Shown here: positions 18,888 to 27,764 of the stretch, one piece after another | How positions within the stretch are numbered: the first letter of the stretch is position 1 | Layout: each line of letters begins with the position of its first letter | Origin: Allobosea sp. 67-29 | GTDB lineage: Bacteria; Pseudomonadota; Alphaproteobacteria; Rhizobiales; Beijerinckiaceae | NCBI RefSeq assembly: GCF_001898115.1 | Contig: NZ_MKSQ01000014.1 | Coordinates: 134,109 to 198,108, forward strand | DNA length: 64,000 nucleotides | Direction: 5' to 3' | Notes under the pieces: generated by a model | What the model was told of the DNA's origin: nothing | What the model saw: the letters and a program-made list of their open reading frames with translations, nothing else | Database searches by the model: none | Position numbers and translations under genes: made by a program

Positions 18888-19274
18888 TCAGTCAGTCCTG
18901 GACCACTTCACCGAGCGGCAGATCAGCCCGCCCAGGACGCAGCCCGCCGTTGTCAGCGAAGTGCCGGAGAGCGTCATGGTGCCCGAATAGGTCTTGCCGT
19001 CTTCGGGGTTGAAGGCGCTGCCGTTCCACTTGTTGGCGCCGCCGGATTTCATGTCGAAGAAGATGCGTTGCCCCACCTTCGCCGGTCCGTTCGGATCCTT
19101 GAGCCAGGAGATCGTGCCGCAAAGGGCGTCGCCACATTTGCTGAAGCGCACGCGCGAGGCGCCGGTGTCGCGTTCCCAGACGCCGAGCACCTCCTGCGCC
19201 GAAGCGCCGGCGATGCCGCCGACCAGAACCAGAGCCGTGATCCCTGCCAGGCCGAAAGCCACTCTCCTTGCCAT
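18888..19274 (-). CDS. DUF2147 exported protein
   Basis: This encodes 128 residues with a signal peptide (MARRVAFGLAGITALVLVGGIAGASAQ). The mature part matches the DUF2147 pattern: LGVWERDTGASRVRFSKCGDALCGTISWLKDP, then GQRIFFDMKSGGANKWNGSAFNPEDGKTYSGTMTLSGTSLTTAGCVLGGLICRSVKWSR. The four cysteines are typical and may pair. DUF2147 members are small beta-barrel periplasmic proteins of unproven function. A strong ribosome site (GAAGGAGGAC) precedes the ATG. A perfect palindrome that could be an operator lies about 30 bases upstream of the start. Confidence 0.88.
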   Translation of the reverse strand: MARRVAFGLAGITALVLVGGIAGASAQEVLGVWERDTGASRVRFSKCGDALCGTISWLKDPNGPAKVGQRIFFDMKSGGANKWNGSAFNPEDGKTYSGTMTLSGTSLTTAGCVLGGLICRSVKWSRTD

Positions 19275-19628
19275 CCCGTCCTCCTTCTCGGCCGTCCGGC
19301 CGTTATGGTTTATATATGAACCATAGCCTCATCCGTGCCGCTGTCCAAGATGCCGCAACGGCAGCGCTTGCCGCGGCTTCCGCCGACCAGGGTGAATCCA
19401 TTCTCAACGCCGCGTTTCGGCGGCGGCCGGCAGGCTATTGAAAAGAAAAGGGTTTCCGGATTTTTGTCGTAAACGCAGCGTTGCCTTAACTTGGCGATTA
19501 CGTCTCGTTGAGACTCGATTCATCGCAAAATTTAGCTCGCGCTTTAATGGTCGCGGCCACTCTGGCCTCATCGGTCGGGACCTTGGACGGGTGGCCGGCC
19601 GGCAACGACAAACAGGGTGGGTTCAATC
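19275..19628. other. Divergent intergenic region, about 350 bases
   Basis: This gap separates the DUF2147 gene (leftward) from the Sel1-like gene (rightward). It holds the palindrome at 19304-19325 and an AT-richer stretch near 19440-19550 that may carry the rightward promoter. A 41-codon frame at 19316-19441 lacks a ribosome site and I do not call it. I see nothing else. Confidence 0.5.
19304..19325. promoter_or_regulatory. Operator-like perfect inverted repeat upstream of the DUF2147 gene
   Basis: TATGGTT and AACCATA form a perfect 7-base inverted repeat around TATATATG. It starts 30 bases upstream of the DUF2147 start codon and stands out as AT-rich in a GC-rich background. Its position fits a repressor site over a leftward promoter. 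The cognate regulator is not identifiable from this window. Confidence 0.5.
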
Positions 19629-19898
19629 ATGGCACGCATGGAGATGAGCGCGATCCCCGCTTCGCTGGTTGCACCAGTGGAGGTATCGGCCGAGGCCTAT
19701 TGCGAGCTCGGGCTGATGCATGCTTCGGGGCGGGCGGGAGCCGTCGACCTGGTCAAGGCGCAGACCTGGTTCAACATCGCCTTCGCTCGCGGCAGCGCCC
19801 GGGCGGCGGCGCATCGGCAGGAGCTGGCGCTCGAGATGAATCGCGACGAGATCGCTAAGGCGCTGCGCGAGGCCCGCGCTTTCCTGACGCGGCACTGA
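19629..19898 (+). CDS. Small Sel1-repeat-like protein
   Basis: This encodes 89 residues from ATG 19629; GTG 19617 would add four. The core AEAYCELGLMHASGRAGAVDLVKAQTWFNIAFARGSARAAAHRQELA matches one and a half Sel1/TPR-type repeats (A-x-x-x-L-G-x-x-x-x-G then A-x-x-W-F-x-x-A). Single-repeat proteins of this size are common in Hyphomicrobiales, and their role is unknown. There is no signal peptide, so it is probably cytosolic. Repeats of this kind mediate protein contacts. Confidence 0.7.
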   Translation: MARMEMSAIPASLVAPVEVSAEAYCELGLMHASGRAGAVDLVKAQTWFNIAFARGSARAAAHRQELALEMNRDEIAKALREARAFLTRH

Positions 19899-19941
19899 GC
19901 GCCGCGCTGGGAAGTGCCGGAGGACGGCGCGAATGCGCCGA

Positions 19942-20076
19942 TCAGAAGGCCGCGACGCCGCCGGAGGGCGGCGGCATGTTGCCCCTGCGGTCCTTGGTGA
20001 TGGATTCCGGTGTGACCTGAAGCAACTGGCAGAGCAGCGCGAGGCAACCTGCGAAGACGAGCGTGATGGCAACCAT
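19942..20076 (-). CDS. 44-residue single-span small protein
   Basis: A short frame reads leftward from ATG 20076 to TGA 19942. AAGGAG sits seven bases before the start, an excellent ribosome site. The peptide begins with a hydrophobic segment (MVAITLVFAGCLALLCQLLQ) and continues VTPESITKDRRGNMPPPSGG to its end. It looks like a small membrane or exported protein, with Cys11 and Cys16 inside the hydrophobic part. I know no named family. It converges on the Sel1-like gene, with stops 43 bases apart. Confidence 0.55.
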   Translation of the reverse strand: MVAITLVFAGCLALLCQLLQVTPESITKDRRGNMPPPSGGVAAF

Positions 20077-20251
20077 GGATCGGCTCCTTGTCGTCAAGAA
20101 ATGATCCTAGCACGAAATCGATCAGCTGGCTCGGCATTTCCGGTTGCCGCTGCCCCCGATATGCGCCACGCGGAGCAAGCCTTGTGGGGGGCGAAGGCGG
20201 CGGCTATAAGCGCGCCGCGTTTCCTTATTCGACCCTTCCAAGGATCTTTCG

Positions 20252-20674
20252 ATGGCTGTCCAGCGTACCTTCTCCATCCTCAAGCCCGACGCGACGAAGC
20301 GCAACCTGACCGGTGCGGTCAACGCGGTCATCGAGAAGGCCGGCCTGCGCATCGTCGCGCAGAAGCGCATCCAGATGACCAAGGCCCAGGCCGAGACCTT
20401 CTATGCGGTCCACTCCGCGCGTCCGTTCTTCGGCGAGCTCGTCGAGTTCATGACCTCCGGCCCGGTCGTGGTGCAGGTGCTCGAAGGCGAGGACGCCATC
20501 GCCAAATATCGCGACGTCATGGGCGCCACCAACCCGGCCAACGCCGCCGAGGGCACGATCCGCAAGCTCTTCGCCCAGTCGGTCGGCGAGAACACGGTCC
20601 ACGGCTCGGATGCGCCAGAGACTGCGGTCGTCGAGATCGCTCAGTTCTTCGCGGGCAACGAGATCGTCGGCTGA
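20252..20674 (+). CDS. ndk: Nucleoside diphosphate kinase
   Basis: This 140-residue enzyme transfers the terminal phosphate of ATP to other nucleoside diphosphates through a phospho-histidine. The pattern is complete: [17 protein letters not shown] at the start, [66 protein letters not shown] with the active-site His in NTVHGSD, and EIAQFF. Length is normal. It stands alone between small exported proteins and is followed by an intrinsic terminator. Confidence 0.97.
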   Translation: MAVQRTFSILKPDATKRNLTGAVNAVIEKAGLRIVAQKRIQMTKAQAETFYAVHSARPFFGELVEFMTSGPVVVQVLEGEDAIAKYRDVMGATNPANAAEGTIRKLFAQSVGENTVHGSDAPETAVVEIAQFFAGNEIVG

Positions 20675-20700
20675 GTTCAGCCACGCTGAAAAAGCAGAAA

Positions 20701-20725
20701 GGCGGGCCGATCGGCCCGCCTTTTT
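20701..20725. terminator. Intrinsic terminator after ndk
   Basis: GGCGGGCC and GGCCCGCC form a perfect 8-base stem around GATC, followed by TTTTT. It lies 27 bases after the ndk stop and also faces the end of the convergent MipA-family gene, where the leftward read is followed by only TTT. Confidence 0.85.
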
Positions 20726-20823
20726 GGTTTCACGAGAGATGTGGTCTTTCCGGGCAGGCCGCGAAGCCGCTGCACTGATCCCTGAGTCCCGCCCATGCGG
20801 GGCCTGACGGCCCCCGCCGATCC

Positions 20824-21666
20824 TCAGAAGCCCAGCGAGTAGTTCGACCCGGTGTCGAAGGAGTAGCTCGCCGAAATGCCGATCGTGAGCGAATTGCGGG
20901 AGCCGAAGGGCCGCACGATCGGCGAGCGGGCGGCATCGCCGGTCAGGCGCTTGTACTCGAGATAGGTCGTGGTCTGGAACCGGTCAGACCAGTGATAGGT
21001 CGCCTGCGCCAGCGCGCCGTAGGAGTGCAGGCCGGCGTTGAAGCGCTGCAGCAGCCCGCCGGTTCCGGGCATGGCGCCGCTGGTGCCGAAATAGGTCCGG
21101 ATATAGTCGGCGCTGGCGATGCGCATGCGCGGGCCGATGCCGAAGGTCCAGGAGCCGAGATTGGTGAAGGCGTCGAGCTTCAGGTCGGCGACGACGCCGT
21201 CATGCGCGACGATGCCGCGGCGCAGATCGGCGCGGGCGCGCAGCCAGGAGGTCGGATAGAACTCGACGAACCCGCCAGCCTCGCCGCCGAACTTCGTCGC
21301 CGGCACTGCGACCAGCGCCGGGTTGACCTTGGCGCTGCGCTTCCAGAGCAGGTCGCCCGAGAAGCCGATGCGCCAGCCCTGTCCGGAGAAGACGCCGATG
21401 CTGAGCATGGCGTCGTCTTCGGCGCTCCACCAGGTGCTCTTCAACCCCCGGCCGAGCGAGATGATCGGCCGCGCCCGGAAGATATAGTCGTCCGAGCCGG
21501 TATAGTCCGGCTGGTAGCGCAGCCCCGCGCCCACCGTCAGATACCAGTTCTGTGCCGATTGCGGCGAGGTGAGCTGGGTGTAGTCGTTCGACTGCGCGAA
21601 AGCGCGCTCGGGAGACGACAGGGCAAGGCAGGCCGCAAGGCCAGCCAGGTACGCAACGCAACGCAT
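20824..21666 (-). CDS. MipA/OmpV-family outer-membrane protein
   Basis: This encodes 280 residues. The ATG at 21666, with GGAG eight bases upstream, opens a signal peptide (MRCVAYLAGLAACLALSS, then ERAFAQ). The mature protein alternates aromatic and polar residues as expected of a beta barrel: NWYLTVGAGLRYQPDYTGSDDYIFRARPIISL near the front and GISASYSFDTGSNYSLGF at the very end, closing in Phe. This fits the MipA/OmpV family; MipA of E. coli scaffolds murein enzymes, while most members are uncharacterised. It converges on ndk. Confidence 0.85.
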   Translation of the reverse strand: MRCVAYLAGLAACLALSSPERAFAQSNDYTQLTSPQSAQNWYLTVGAGLRYQPDYTGSDDYIFRARPIISLGRGLKSTWWSAEDDAMLSIGVFSGQGWRIGFSGDLLWKRSAKVNPALVAVPATKFGGEAGGFVEFYPTSWLRARADLRRGIVAHDGVVADLKLDAFTNLGSWTFGIGPRMRIASADYIRTYFGTSGAMPGTGGLLQRFNAGLHSYGALAQATYHWSDRFQTTTYLEYKRLTGDAARSPIVRPFGSRNSLTIGISASYSFDTGSNYSLGF

Positions 21667-21962
21667 GATCCAAACACTCCGACGCGACGGCGCCACCGGC
21701 AGAAGGAATGCGGGCAATCTGAAACAAGACCGTTAAGGGGGGGTTAGCGTTGACGAGACCTTGCGGCCTGTCGCTCCCCGGACCCGGCCGAGACTCCGGC
21801 GCTCACCTGACGTCCCCGCCGATGGTGCGCTGCGCAACGGGACGATGCAAATCGGGAAGGCGTGTCTTTTGAACCCCTTGACCTTTCAGGCATCTGTGTC
21901 ATGCGGGAACGGGGCAGTGCCGGGAGCCATGCGGCGGCCCCTTGGCGAAGGACGGGCAAGTC

Positions 21963-22325
21963 ATGATGATGCGGCGGTTGGGTGCGGTCGTTCTGGCCGG
22001 TGGGTTCTCTGTGCTGTTGGGTGTCTCGGCTCATGCCGCGAGCAGCTCGACGGCCCTGCCGCCGCCCGATCCGACGGCGAAGAACCTGACGCCCTACATG
22101 ATCAAGCTGCGCGCCTTCGACGCCTGCCTGGTCACCCAGTCCCGGCTGATGAACACGACGCGCGAGGCCGTGCATTCTCCCTGCAGCTGCTACGCGTCCG
22201 GCACGGTCGATGCGATGAGCAAGGACGAGATCCAGGCCTTCCGCGATACTGGCTACTTCAACGACTCGGCCCGCGAAAAGGGGCTGCAGTTCATCGATAA
22301 GTGCAAGCTGAAACGGCCGTTCTGA
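21963..22325 (+). CDS. Exported cysteine-containing protein of unknown function
   Basis: This encodes 120 residues from ATG 21963; the in-frame ATGs at 21966 and 21969 are also possible. GAAGGA lies about nine bases upstream. The N-terminus (MMMRRLGAVVLAGGFSVLLGVSAHA) is a signal peptide. The mature part holds four cysteines (FDACLVT, SPCSCYA, DKCKLK) spaced for two disulfides, and DEIQAFRDTGYFNDSAREKGLQF. I do not recognise a named family. Periplasmic location is inferred from the signal. Confidence 0.75.
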   Translation: MMMRRLGAVVLAGGFSVLLGVSAHAASSSTALPPPDPTAKNLTPYMIKLRAFDACLVTQSRLMNTTREAVHSPCSCYASGTVDAMSKDEIQAFRDTGYFNDSAREKGLQFIDKCKLKRPF

Positions 22326-22460
22326 GCGGCCCGCCAGCTTTACGCGTTCTGTGGAATTCCCGAGTGATCCCGGACGAGCCGCGCAAGCGGCGCCGACCAG
22401 GATCATTGGCGTCCATGTCGACGACGTCACCTGCGTCCCGCCTTGCTGCTGACACGCTCC

Positions 22461-22475
22461 TGACAGAAACTGTCA
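22461..22475. promoter_or_regulatory. Inverted repeat upstream of the WYL regulator
   Basis: TGACAG and CTGTCA form a perfect inverted repeat around AAA, 115 bases before the regulator's start. A partial copy (CTGACA) lies just to its left near 22448. YafY-type regulators often control their own promoters through TGACAG-like dyads, from general knowledge. The link to this regulator is inferred from position. Confidence 0.5.
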
Positions 22476-22589
22476 ACCCGATGAGGCCATCCTGCGGTCA
22501 CTCGAGCACGTGCTGGTTGGATTGCGACGCGATCTGATCGGATACGTGGTCTCCGTCAGCCGCTTCGATCCGGGTAGGGGGACGTCGCC

Positions 22590-23414
22590 GTGCAGCGCGC
22601 CGAACGATTGCTCGACATGATCCAGAGCCTGCGTCGCCGCAGGCGCCCCGTCACAGCCGAGACGCTGGCCTCCGAGCTCGACGTTTCCGTGCGCACGGTC
22701 TACCGCGACATCGGCGCGCTTGTGCGCCAGGGCGTGCCCGTGCGCGGCGAGGCCGGCATCGGCTATGTGCTCGACGCCGGTTTCGACCTGCCGCCCCTGA
22801 TGCTCTCTCCGGACGAGATCGAGGCGGTGCTGGTCGGGATGCGCTGGCTCAGCGAGCGGGCCGACCCGGTGCTCGCCCGCGCAGCCGAGGATGTGGTCAG
22901 CAAGGTCGCGGCGGTGCTGCCGCCGCATCTGCGGCCGATCCTGCTCGACGGGGCGCTGTTCGCGGCGTCCTATCCCGGCGACGTGCCGGCCGATCAGGTC
23001 GATGTCGCGGCCGTGCGTGCGGCGATCCGCAACGGCCGCAAGCTTTCGATCGAATACAGCGACGAGAGCGGCCATGCCACGCAGCGCATGATCTGGCCGA
23101 TCGGCATGACCTTCTACGAGCGGGTGCGCATCGTCATCGCCTGGTGCGAGCTCAGGCAGGCCTTCCGCCATTTCCGTACCGACCGTATGACCGGGCTGGT
23201 CGCGCTGGAAGAGCGCTATCCCGCTCGCCGCGCCGATCTCTTCCGCCGCTGGCAGAAGGAGGAGGAGCGCGCCAAGGAGGAGTGGGAGCGCTGCAAGCGC
23301 GAGGGAGGGCAGATGCAGCCCTGCGGCGAGCGCGGCTCCGCTCAGCCGCGGATGACGGCGCCGGCCTCGAGCCTGGCGCGACCGGAGGCGACCTCCGCCA
23401 GCGCCGCCGGATAG
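22590..23414 (+). CDS. WYL-domain transcriptional regulator (YafY type)
   Basis: This encodes 274 residues from GTG 22590. The N-terminal helix-turn-helix (HTH_11) is MQRAERLLDMIQSLRRRRRPVTAETLASELDVSVRTVYRDIGALVRQG. The WYL ligand-binding domain lies at about 138-225, with RKLSIEYSDESGHATQRMIWPIGMTFYERVRIVIAWCELRQAFRHFRTDRM. The tail after about residue 233 is highly charged (RRWQKEEERAKEEWERCKREGG). Its last 24 codons are antisense to the 3' end of purN, which suggests a lost earlier stop. The target genes are unknown. Confidence 0.9.
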   Translation: MQRAERLLDMIQSLRRRRRPVTAETLASELDVSVRTVYRDIGALVRQGVPVRGEAGIGYVLDAGFDLPPLMLSPDEIEAVLVGMRWLSERADPVLARAAEDVVSKVAAVLPPHLRPILLDGALFAASYPGDVPADQVDVAAVRAAIRNGRKLSIEYSDESGHATQRMIWPIGMTFYERVRIVIAWCELRQAFRHFRTDRMTGLVALEERYPARRADLFRRWQKEEERAKEEWERCKREGGQMQPCGERGSAQPRMTAPASSLARPEATSASAAG

Positions 23415-23959
23415 AGCTTGTGCTCCTCGGCAAGGACGCGCTGCGCCAGCCTGTCCTCGTCGTCGCCGGGCAGGACCGGCACCTTCGCCTGCAGGATCAC
23501 CGGCCCGGCATCGAGCTCCGGCACGACGAAATGCACCGAGCAGCCATGCTCCGCGACGCCGGCCTCAAGCGCCTGCCGGTGCGTATGCGTGCCCTTGAAC
23601 AGGGGCAGCAGCGACGGGTGGATATTGATCATCCGCCCTTCCCAGCGCGCCACGAACCAGGGCGTCAGGATACGCATGAAGCCGGCGAGCACGACGAGGT
23701 CGATCTGGTTGAGGCGCAGGAGTTCGTCGACGGCACGCTCGAAGGCCTCGCGGTCCTTGCCGAAGGGGCGATGGTCGACGGTCGCCGTGGCGATGCCGAA
23801 GCCGCGCGCCCGCTCCAGCCCCGCGACATCGGGAATGTTGGAAACGACCAGAGCGATCTCGGCCGGATAGTCCGGCGCCCGTGCTGCCTCCGCCAGTGAG
23901 ACCATGTTGGAGCCGCGCCCGGAGATCAGCACCCCGACGCGCTTGCGGGCGACGGTCAT
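23342..23959 (-). CDS. purN: Phosphoribosylglycinamide formyltransferase
   Basis: This enzyme of 205 residues performs the third step of purine synthesis, transferring formyl from 10-formyltetrahydrofolate to GAR. The start at 23959 (MTVARKRVGVLISGRGSNM) lies two bases after the purM stop, so translation is coupled. Marks are the phosphate-binding GRGSN near 13-17 and the catalytic Asn, His and Asp in MINIHPSLLPLFKG, GCSVHFVVPELDAGPVI and LAQRVLAEEHKLYP. Its last 73 bases overlap the 3' end of the WYL gene on the other strand. Confidence 0.96.
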   Translation of the reverse strand: MTVARKRVGVLISGRGSNMVSLAEAARAPDYPAEIALVVSNIPDVAGLERARGFGIATATVDHRPFGKDREAFERAVDELLRLNQIDLVVLAGFMRILTPWFVARWEGRMINIHPSLLPLFKGTHTHRQALEAGVAEHGCSVHFVVPELDAGPVILQAKVPVLPGDDEDRLAQRVLAEEHKLYPAALAEVASGRARLEAGAVIRG

Positions 23960-23961
23960 GC

Positions 23962-25035
<1,074 letters not shown>

Positions 25036-25212
25036 TGCCGTCTCGCCTTTGTTCCTGCTCGCGCGAGCGATAGGCAAGCGCGCCCGCCGTGGCAAGGCGT
25101 TTGGGCGGTTTTGCAGGGTAATGATGCCCCGGTCGACCGGCGTTTCCCGTCGATGCCCCCCTTGCGTCGCGGGCGCTGGCGCTCGATCTCGCTCTGAGCG
25201 AAGCTCTCCGTC

Positions 25213-25743
25213 ATGACGATCCCGAACCTGATCACGATCGCGCGGCTTTTCCTGGTGCCGCTCGTCATCGTCATGATCGTCAATGCGCGTTGGGAGGCCG
25301 CCTTCATCGTCTTCGTCGTGGCCGGGGTGTCGGACGCCGTCGACGGTTTCCTGGCCAGGCGCTGCGGCATGGCGAGCGAGCTCGGCGCCTGGCTCGACCC
25401 GCTCGCCGACAAGGCCCTGATCGTCTCGATCTACATCACGCTCGCCATCGTCGGGGCGATCCCGATCTGGCTCGTCGTCCTGGTCGCGGCGCGCGACATC
25501 ATGATCGTGGCCGCGGTGCTGCTCTCCTGGCTGCTCGCGCGCCCGCTGACGATCGCGCCTTTCGCGGTCAGCAAGCTCAACACCGCCGCCCAGATCGCCT
25601 TCGCCGCGCTGGCGCTGGGTTCGCGCGCCTTCGGGGTCGATCCGGGGCAGGCCGGCGCGGTCGGCGAGCTGATCGTGGCCGTGTTGACGCTGGGCTCGAT
25701 GGCGGCCTATCTCGCCTTCTGGCTGCGACACATGGCCGGATGA
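25213..25743 (+). CDS. CDP-alcohol phosphatidyltransferase (cardiolipin/PGP synthase-like)
   Basis: This integral membrane protein of 176 residues carries a perfect CDP-alcohol phosphotransferase motif: Asp41, Asp44, Gly45, Ala48, Arg49, Gly58, Asp62 and Asp66. The opening [21 protein letters not shown] is typical of PgsA and bacterial cardiolipin synthases of the CMP-forming kind. About five membrane spans are seen. It leads a rightward run with the AI-2E permease, hdaA and ppk-ppx. The exact lipid product cannot be told from sequence by eye. Confidence 0.9.
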   Translation: MTIPNLITIARLFLVPLVIVMIVNARWEAAFIVFVVAGVSDAVDGFLARRCGMASELGAWLDPLADKALIVSIYITLAIVGAIPIWLVVLVAARDIMIVAAVLLSWLLARPLTIAPFAVSKLNTAAQIAFAALALGSRAFGVDPGQAGAVGELIVAVLTLGSMAAYLAFWLRHMAG

Positions 25744-25827
25744 GCGCTTCCGCCATTGCTGGCCCGGAACCGGCGGACCAACTATAGAGTTGAGCGTCCC
25801 CAGTCGGAGACGCGAAGAGGCTGATGA

Positions 25828-26937
25828 ATGACGTTGCAGCGCCAGATCGGCTTTTGGCTGGGTTCCCTGATCGTCTTCGTGCTGTTCCTGGTGCTGCTCA
25901 GGGACATTCTGCTGCCTTTCATCGCGGCGCTGGCGCTGGCCTATCTGCTTGACCCGCTCGCCGACCGGCTCGAGCGCGTGGGGCTGAGCCGGCTGGCCGC
26001 CACCATCGTCATCCTCGTCGTCGCGATCCTGATCTTCGCGCTGGTGCTGATCCTGCTCGTACCGCTGCTCGGCCAGCAGCTCGCCGGCCTGGTCGCGCGA
26101 CTGCCGGAGGATGCGGCGAAGCTCCAGACGCTCGTCCTCGAGAAGGGGGCTCCCTGGCTCGAGCGCTTCGGCGGCGGGGATCTCGCCAAGCAGGCCCAGA
26201 GCTCGCTCGGCGACCTCGTGGGCCAGGCGACGAAATGGGTCGGCGGCCTGCTGCAGTCGCTTTGGACCGGCGGCACCGCGATCGTCGGCGTCTTCTCGCT
26301 GCTGGTGCTGACTCCGGTCATCGCCTTCTATCTGCTGGTCGACTGGGACCGCATGGTCGCGACCGTCGATACCTGGCTGCCGCGCGATCACCGCGAGACG
26401 ATTCGCGGCCTGGTGCGCGAAATGGACACCGCGATCGCCGGCTTCCTGCGTGGCCAGGCGCTGGTCTGCCTGCTGCTCGGCACCTTCTACGCCATCGGCC
26501 TCAGCGTCGTCGGTGTCAATTTCGGCGCCCTGATCGGCATCATCTCGGGCTTCCTCTCCTTCATTCCCTATGTCGGCTCGCTCACCGGCCTCGTGCTGTC
26601 GGTCGGGGTCGCGATCGTGCAGTTCTGGCCGGATTGGACGTGGCCCCTCGCGGCCTTGGGCGTCTTCCTCGTGGGCCAGTTCCTCGAAGGCAACATCTTC
26701 CAGCCGAAGTTCGTCGGCGACTCGATCGGCGTGCATCCGGTCTGGCTGATGTTCGCGCTGCTCGCCTTCGGCACGCTCTTCGGCTTCGTCGGGCTGCTGC
26801 TGGCGGTGCCGCTCGCGGCGGTCATCGGGGTGCTCTGCCGGTTTGCGTTGCGGCAATATCTGGCAAGCAACCTCTACCGCGGCATCGAGCCGCCGCGGCC
26901 GAAGGGGATTGAAGTGAAGATCGACCTCGAGCGCTGA
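25828..26937 (+). CDS. AI-2E/PerM-family membrane permease
   Basis: This 369-residue integral membrane protein belongs to the AI-2E transporter superfamily. It has two N-terminal spans ([43 protein letters not shown]), a third near 55-80, a soluble coiled region, and then the conserved C-terminal bundle. That bundle has [71 protein letters not shown]. Members are proposed to export AI-2 or exchange sodium for protons, but most are unassigned. It ends seven bases before hdaA, an arrangement common in Hyphomicrobiales. Confidence 0.9.
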   Translation: MTLQRQIGFWLGSLIVFVLFLVLLRDILLPFIAALALAYLLDPLADRLERVGLSRLAATIVILVVAILIFALVLILLVPLLGQQLAGLVARLPEDAAKLQTLVLEKGAPWLERFGGGDLAKQAQSSLGDLVGQATKWVGGLLQSLWTGGTAIVGVFSLLVLTPVIAFYLLVDWDRMVATVDTWLPRDHRETIRGLVREMDTAIAGFLRGQALVCLLLGTFYAIGLSVVGVNFGALIGIISGFLSFIPYVGSLTGLVLSVGVAIVQFWPDWTWPLAALGVFLVGQFLEGNIFQPKFVGDSIGVHPVWLMFALLAFGTLFGFVGLLLAVPLAAVIGVLCRFALRQYLASNLYRGIEPPRPKGIEVKIDLER

Positions 26938-26944
26938 ACCTTTC

Positions 26945-27643
26945 ATGTCCGATGCGCCTTCGCGCCCGCGCCAGCTCGCCTTCGACCTGCCGCTCGACAG
27001 CCGCCACGGCATCGAGGACTTCCTCGTCGGTCCCTCCAACGAAGCGGCCTACGGGCTGGTCGAGAGTTGGCCGCGCTGGCCCGAGGCATGGCTGCGCCTG
27101 ACCGGTCCGGAAGGCGCCGGCAAGACCCATCTTGCCGCGATCTGGGCCCGGATGGCCCATGCCTGGACAATCTCCGCCCGCGAGCTCGCGGACGATAAGG
27201 TCGCGCATCTCGTCTCGGGCGGGGCGCTGGTCATCGAAGATTGCGATGCCGGTCGCTTCGACGAGCCGGCCCTGTTCCACCTGATGAACGCGGTCAAGGC
27301 GCGAGGCGGCCACCTGCTGCTGACGGCACGCACCGCGCCCGATCTCTGGGGCCTGACGGTGCCGGATCTGCTCTCGCGCCTGCGGCTGGCGCCAAGCGCG
27401 ACCATCGAGCCCCCGGATGACGGCCTGCTGCGCGCAGTCCTGGTCAAGCTCTTCATCGACCGCCAGCTCGTGGTCGATACCGCCGTGATCGAAACGCTCG
27501 CGCTGAGGATGGAGCGTTCCTTCGCCGCGGCGCGGCAGGTGGTCGACCGGCTCGACCGGCTGGCGCTGGAGCGCGGCCGGCGCGTCACCCGTCTGCTGGT
27601 GCAGGAGGTGCTCGCCGAGCTGTTTCCGCAGGAGGCCGGCTGA
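26945..27643 (+). CDS. hdaA: DnaA regulatory inactivator HdaA
   Basis: This 232-residue AAA protein related to the DnaA ATPase domain promotes hydrolysis of DnaA-bound ATP together with the replication clamp. The N-terminal clamp-binding motif is plain: RQLAFDLPL at 9-17. A P-loop, [13 protein letters not shown], lies at 52-63 and a Walker B-like VIEDCDAG near 97-104. There is no DNA-binding domain IV, as expected for Hda. Its place between the AI-2E permease and ppk is conserved in this order. Its abundance probably limits re-initiation of replication. Confidence 0.92.
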   Translation: MSDAPSRPRQLAFDLPLDSRHGIEDFLVGPSNEAAYGLVESWPRWPEAWLRLTGPEGAGKTHLAAIWARMAHAWTISARELADDKVAHLVSGGALVIEDCDAGRFDEPALFHLMNAVKARGGHLLLTARTAPDLWGLTVPDLLSRLRLAPSATIEPPDDGLLRAVLVKLFIDRQLVVDTAVIETLALRMERSFAAARQVVDRLDRLALERGRRVTRLLVQEVLAELFPQEAG

Positions 27644-27689
27644 ATGCGTCGCCGGCGCGAACATGGAAACGTCGCACGAAAACCTGTCA

Positions 27690-27707
27690 CTGTCATCGAA
27701 CCGTCAC
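27690..27707 (+). promoter_or_regulatory. Pho-box-like PhoB binding site before ppk
   Basis: CTGTCAT, four bases (CGAA), then CCGTCAC reproduces the two 7-base direct repeats at 11-base spacing of the PhoB site. A further CTGTCAC overlaps on the left (27684-27690). The site lies 75 bases before the preferred ppk start. ppk is a known PhoB target in several proteobacteria, so phosphate-starvation control of ppk-ppx is likely. Confidence 0.7.
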
Positions 27708-27764
27708 GCTAGGATGGATTCAACACCAGCCATGACCAGGACGAGCAGGACACGGGCGAAGCGC

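Noticed and set aside
19316-19441. 41-codon frame MNHSLIRAAVQDAATA... upstream of the Sel1-like gene
   Set aside because: It has no ribosome site and its start lies inside the operator-like palindrome; coding potential is unconvincing.
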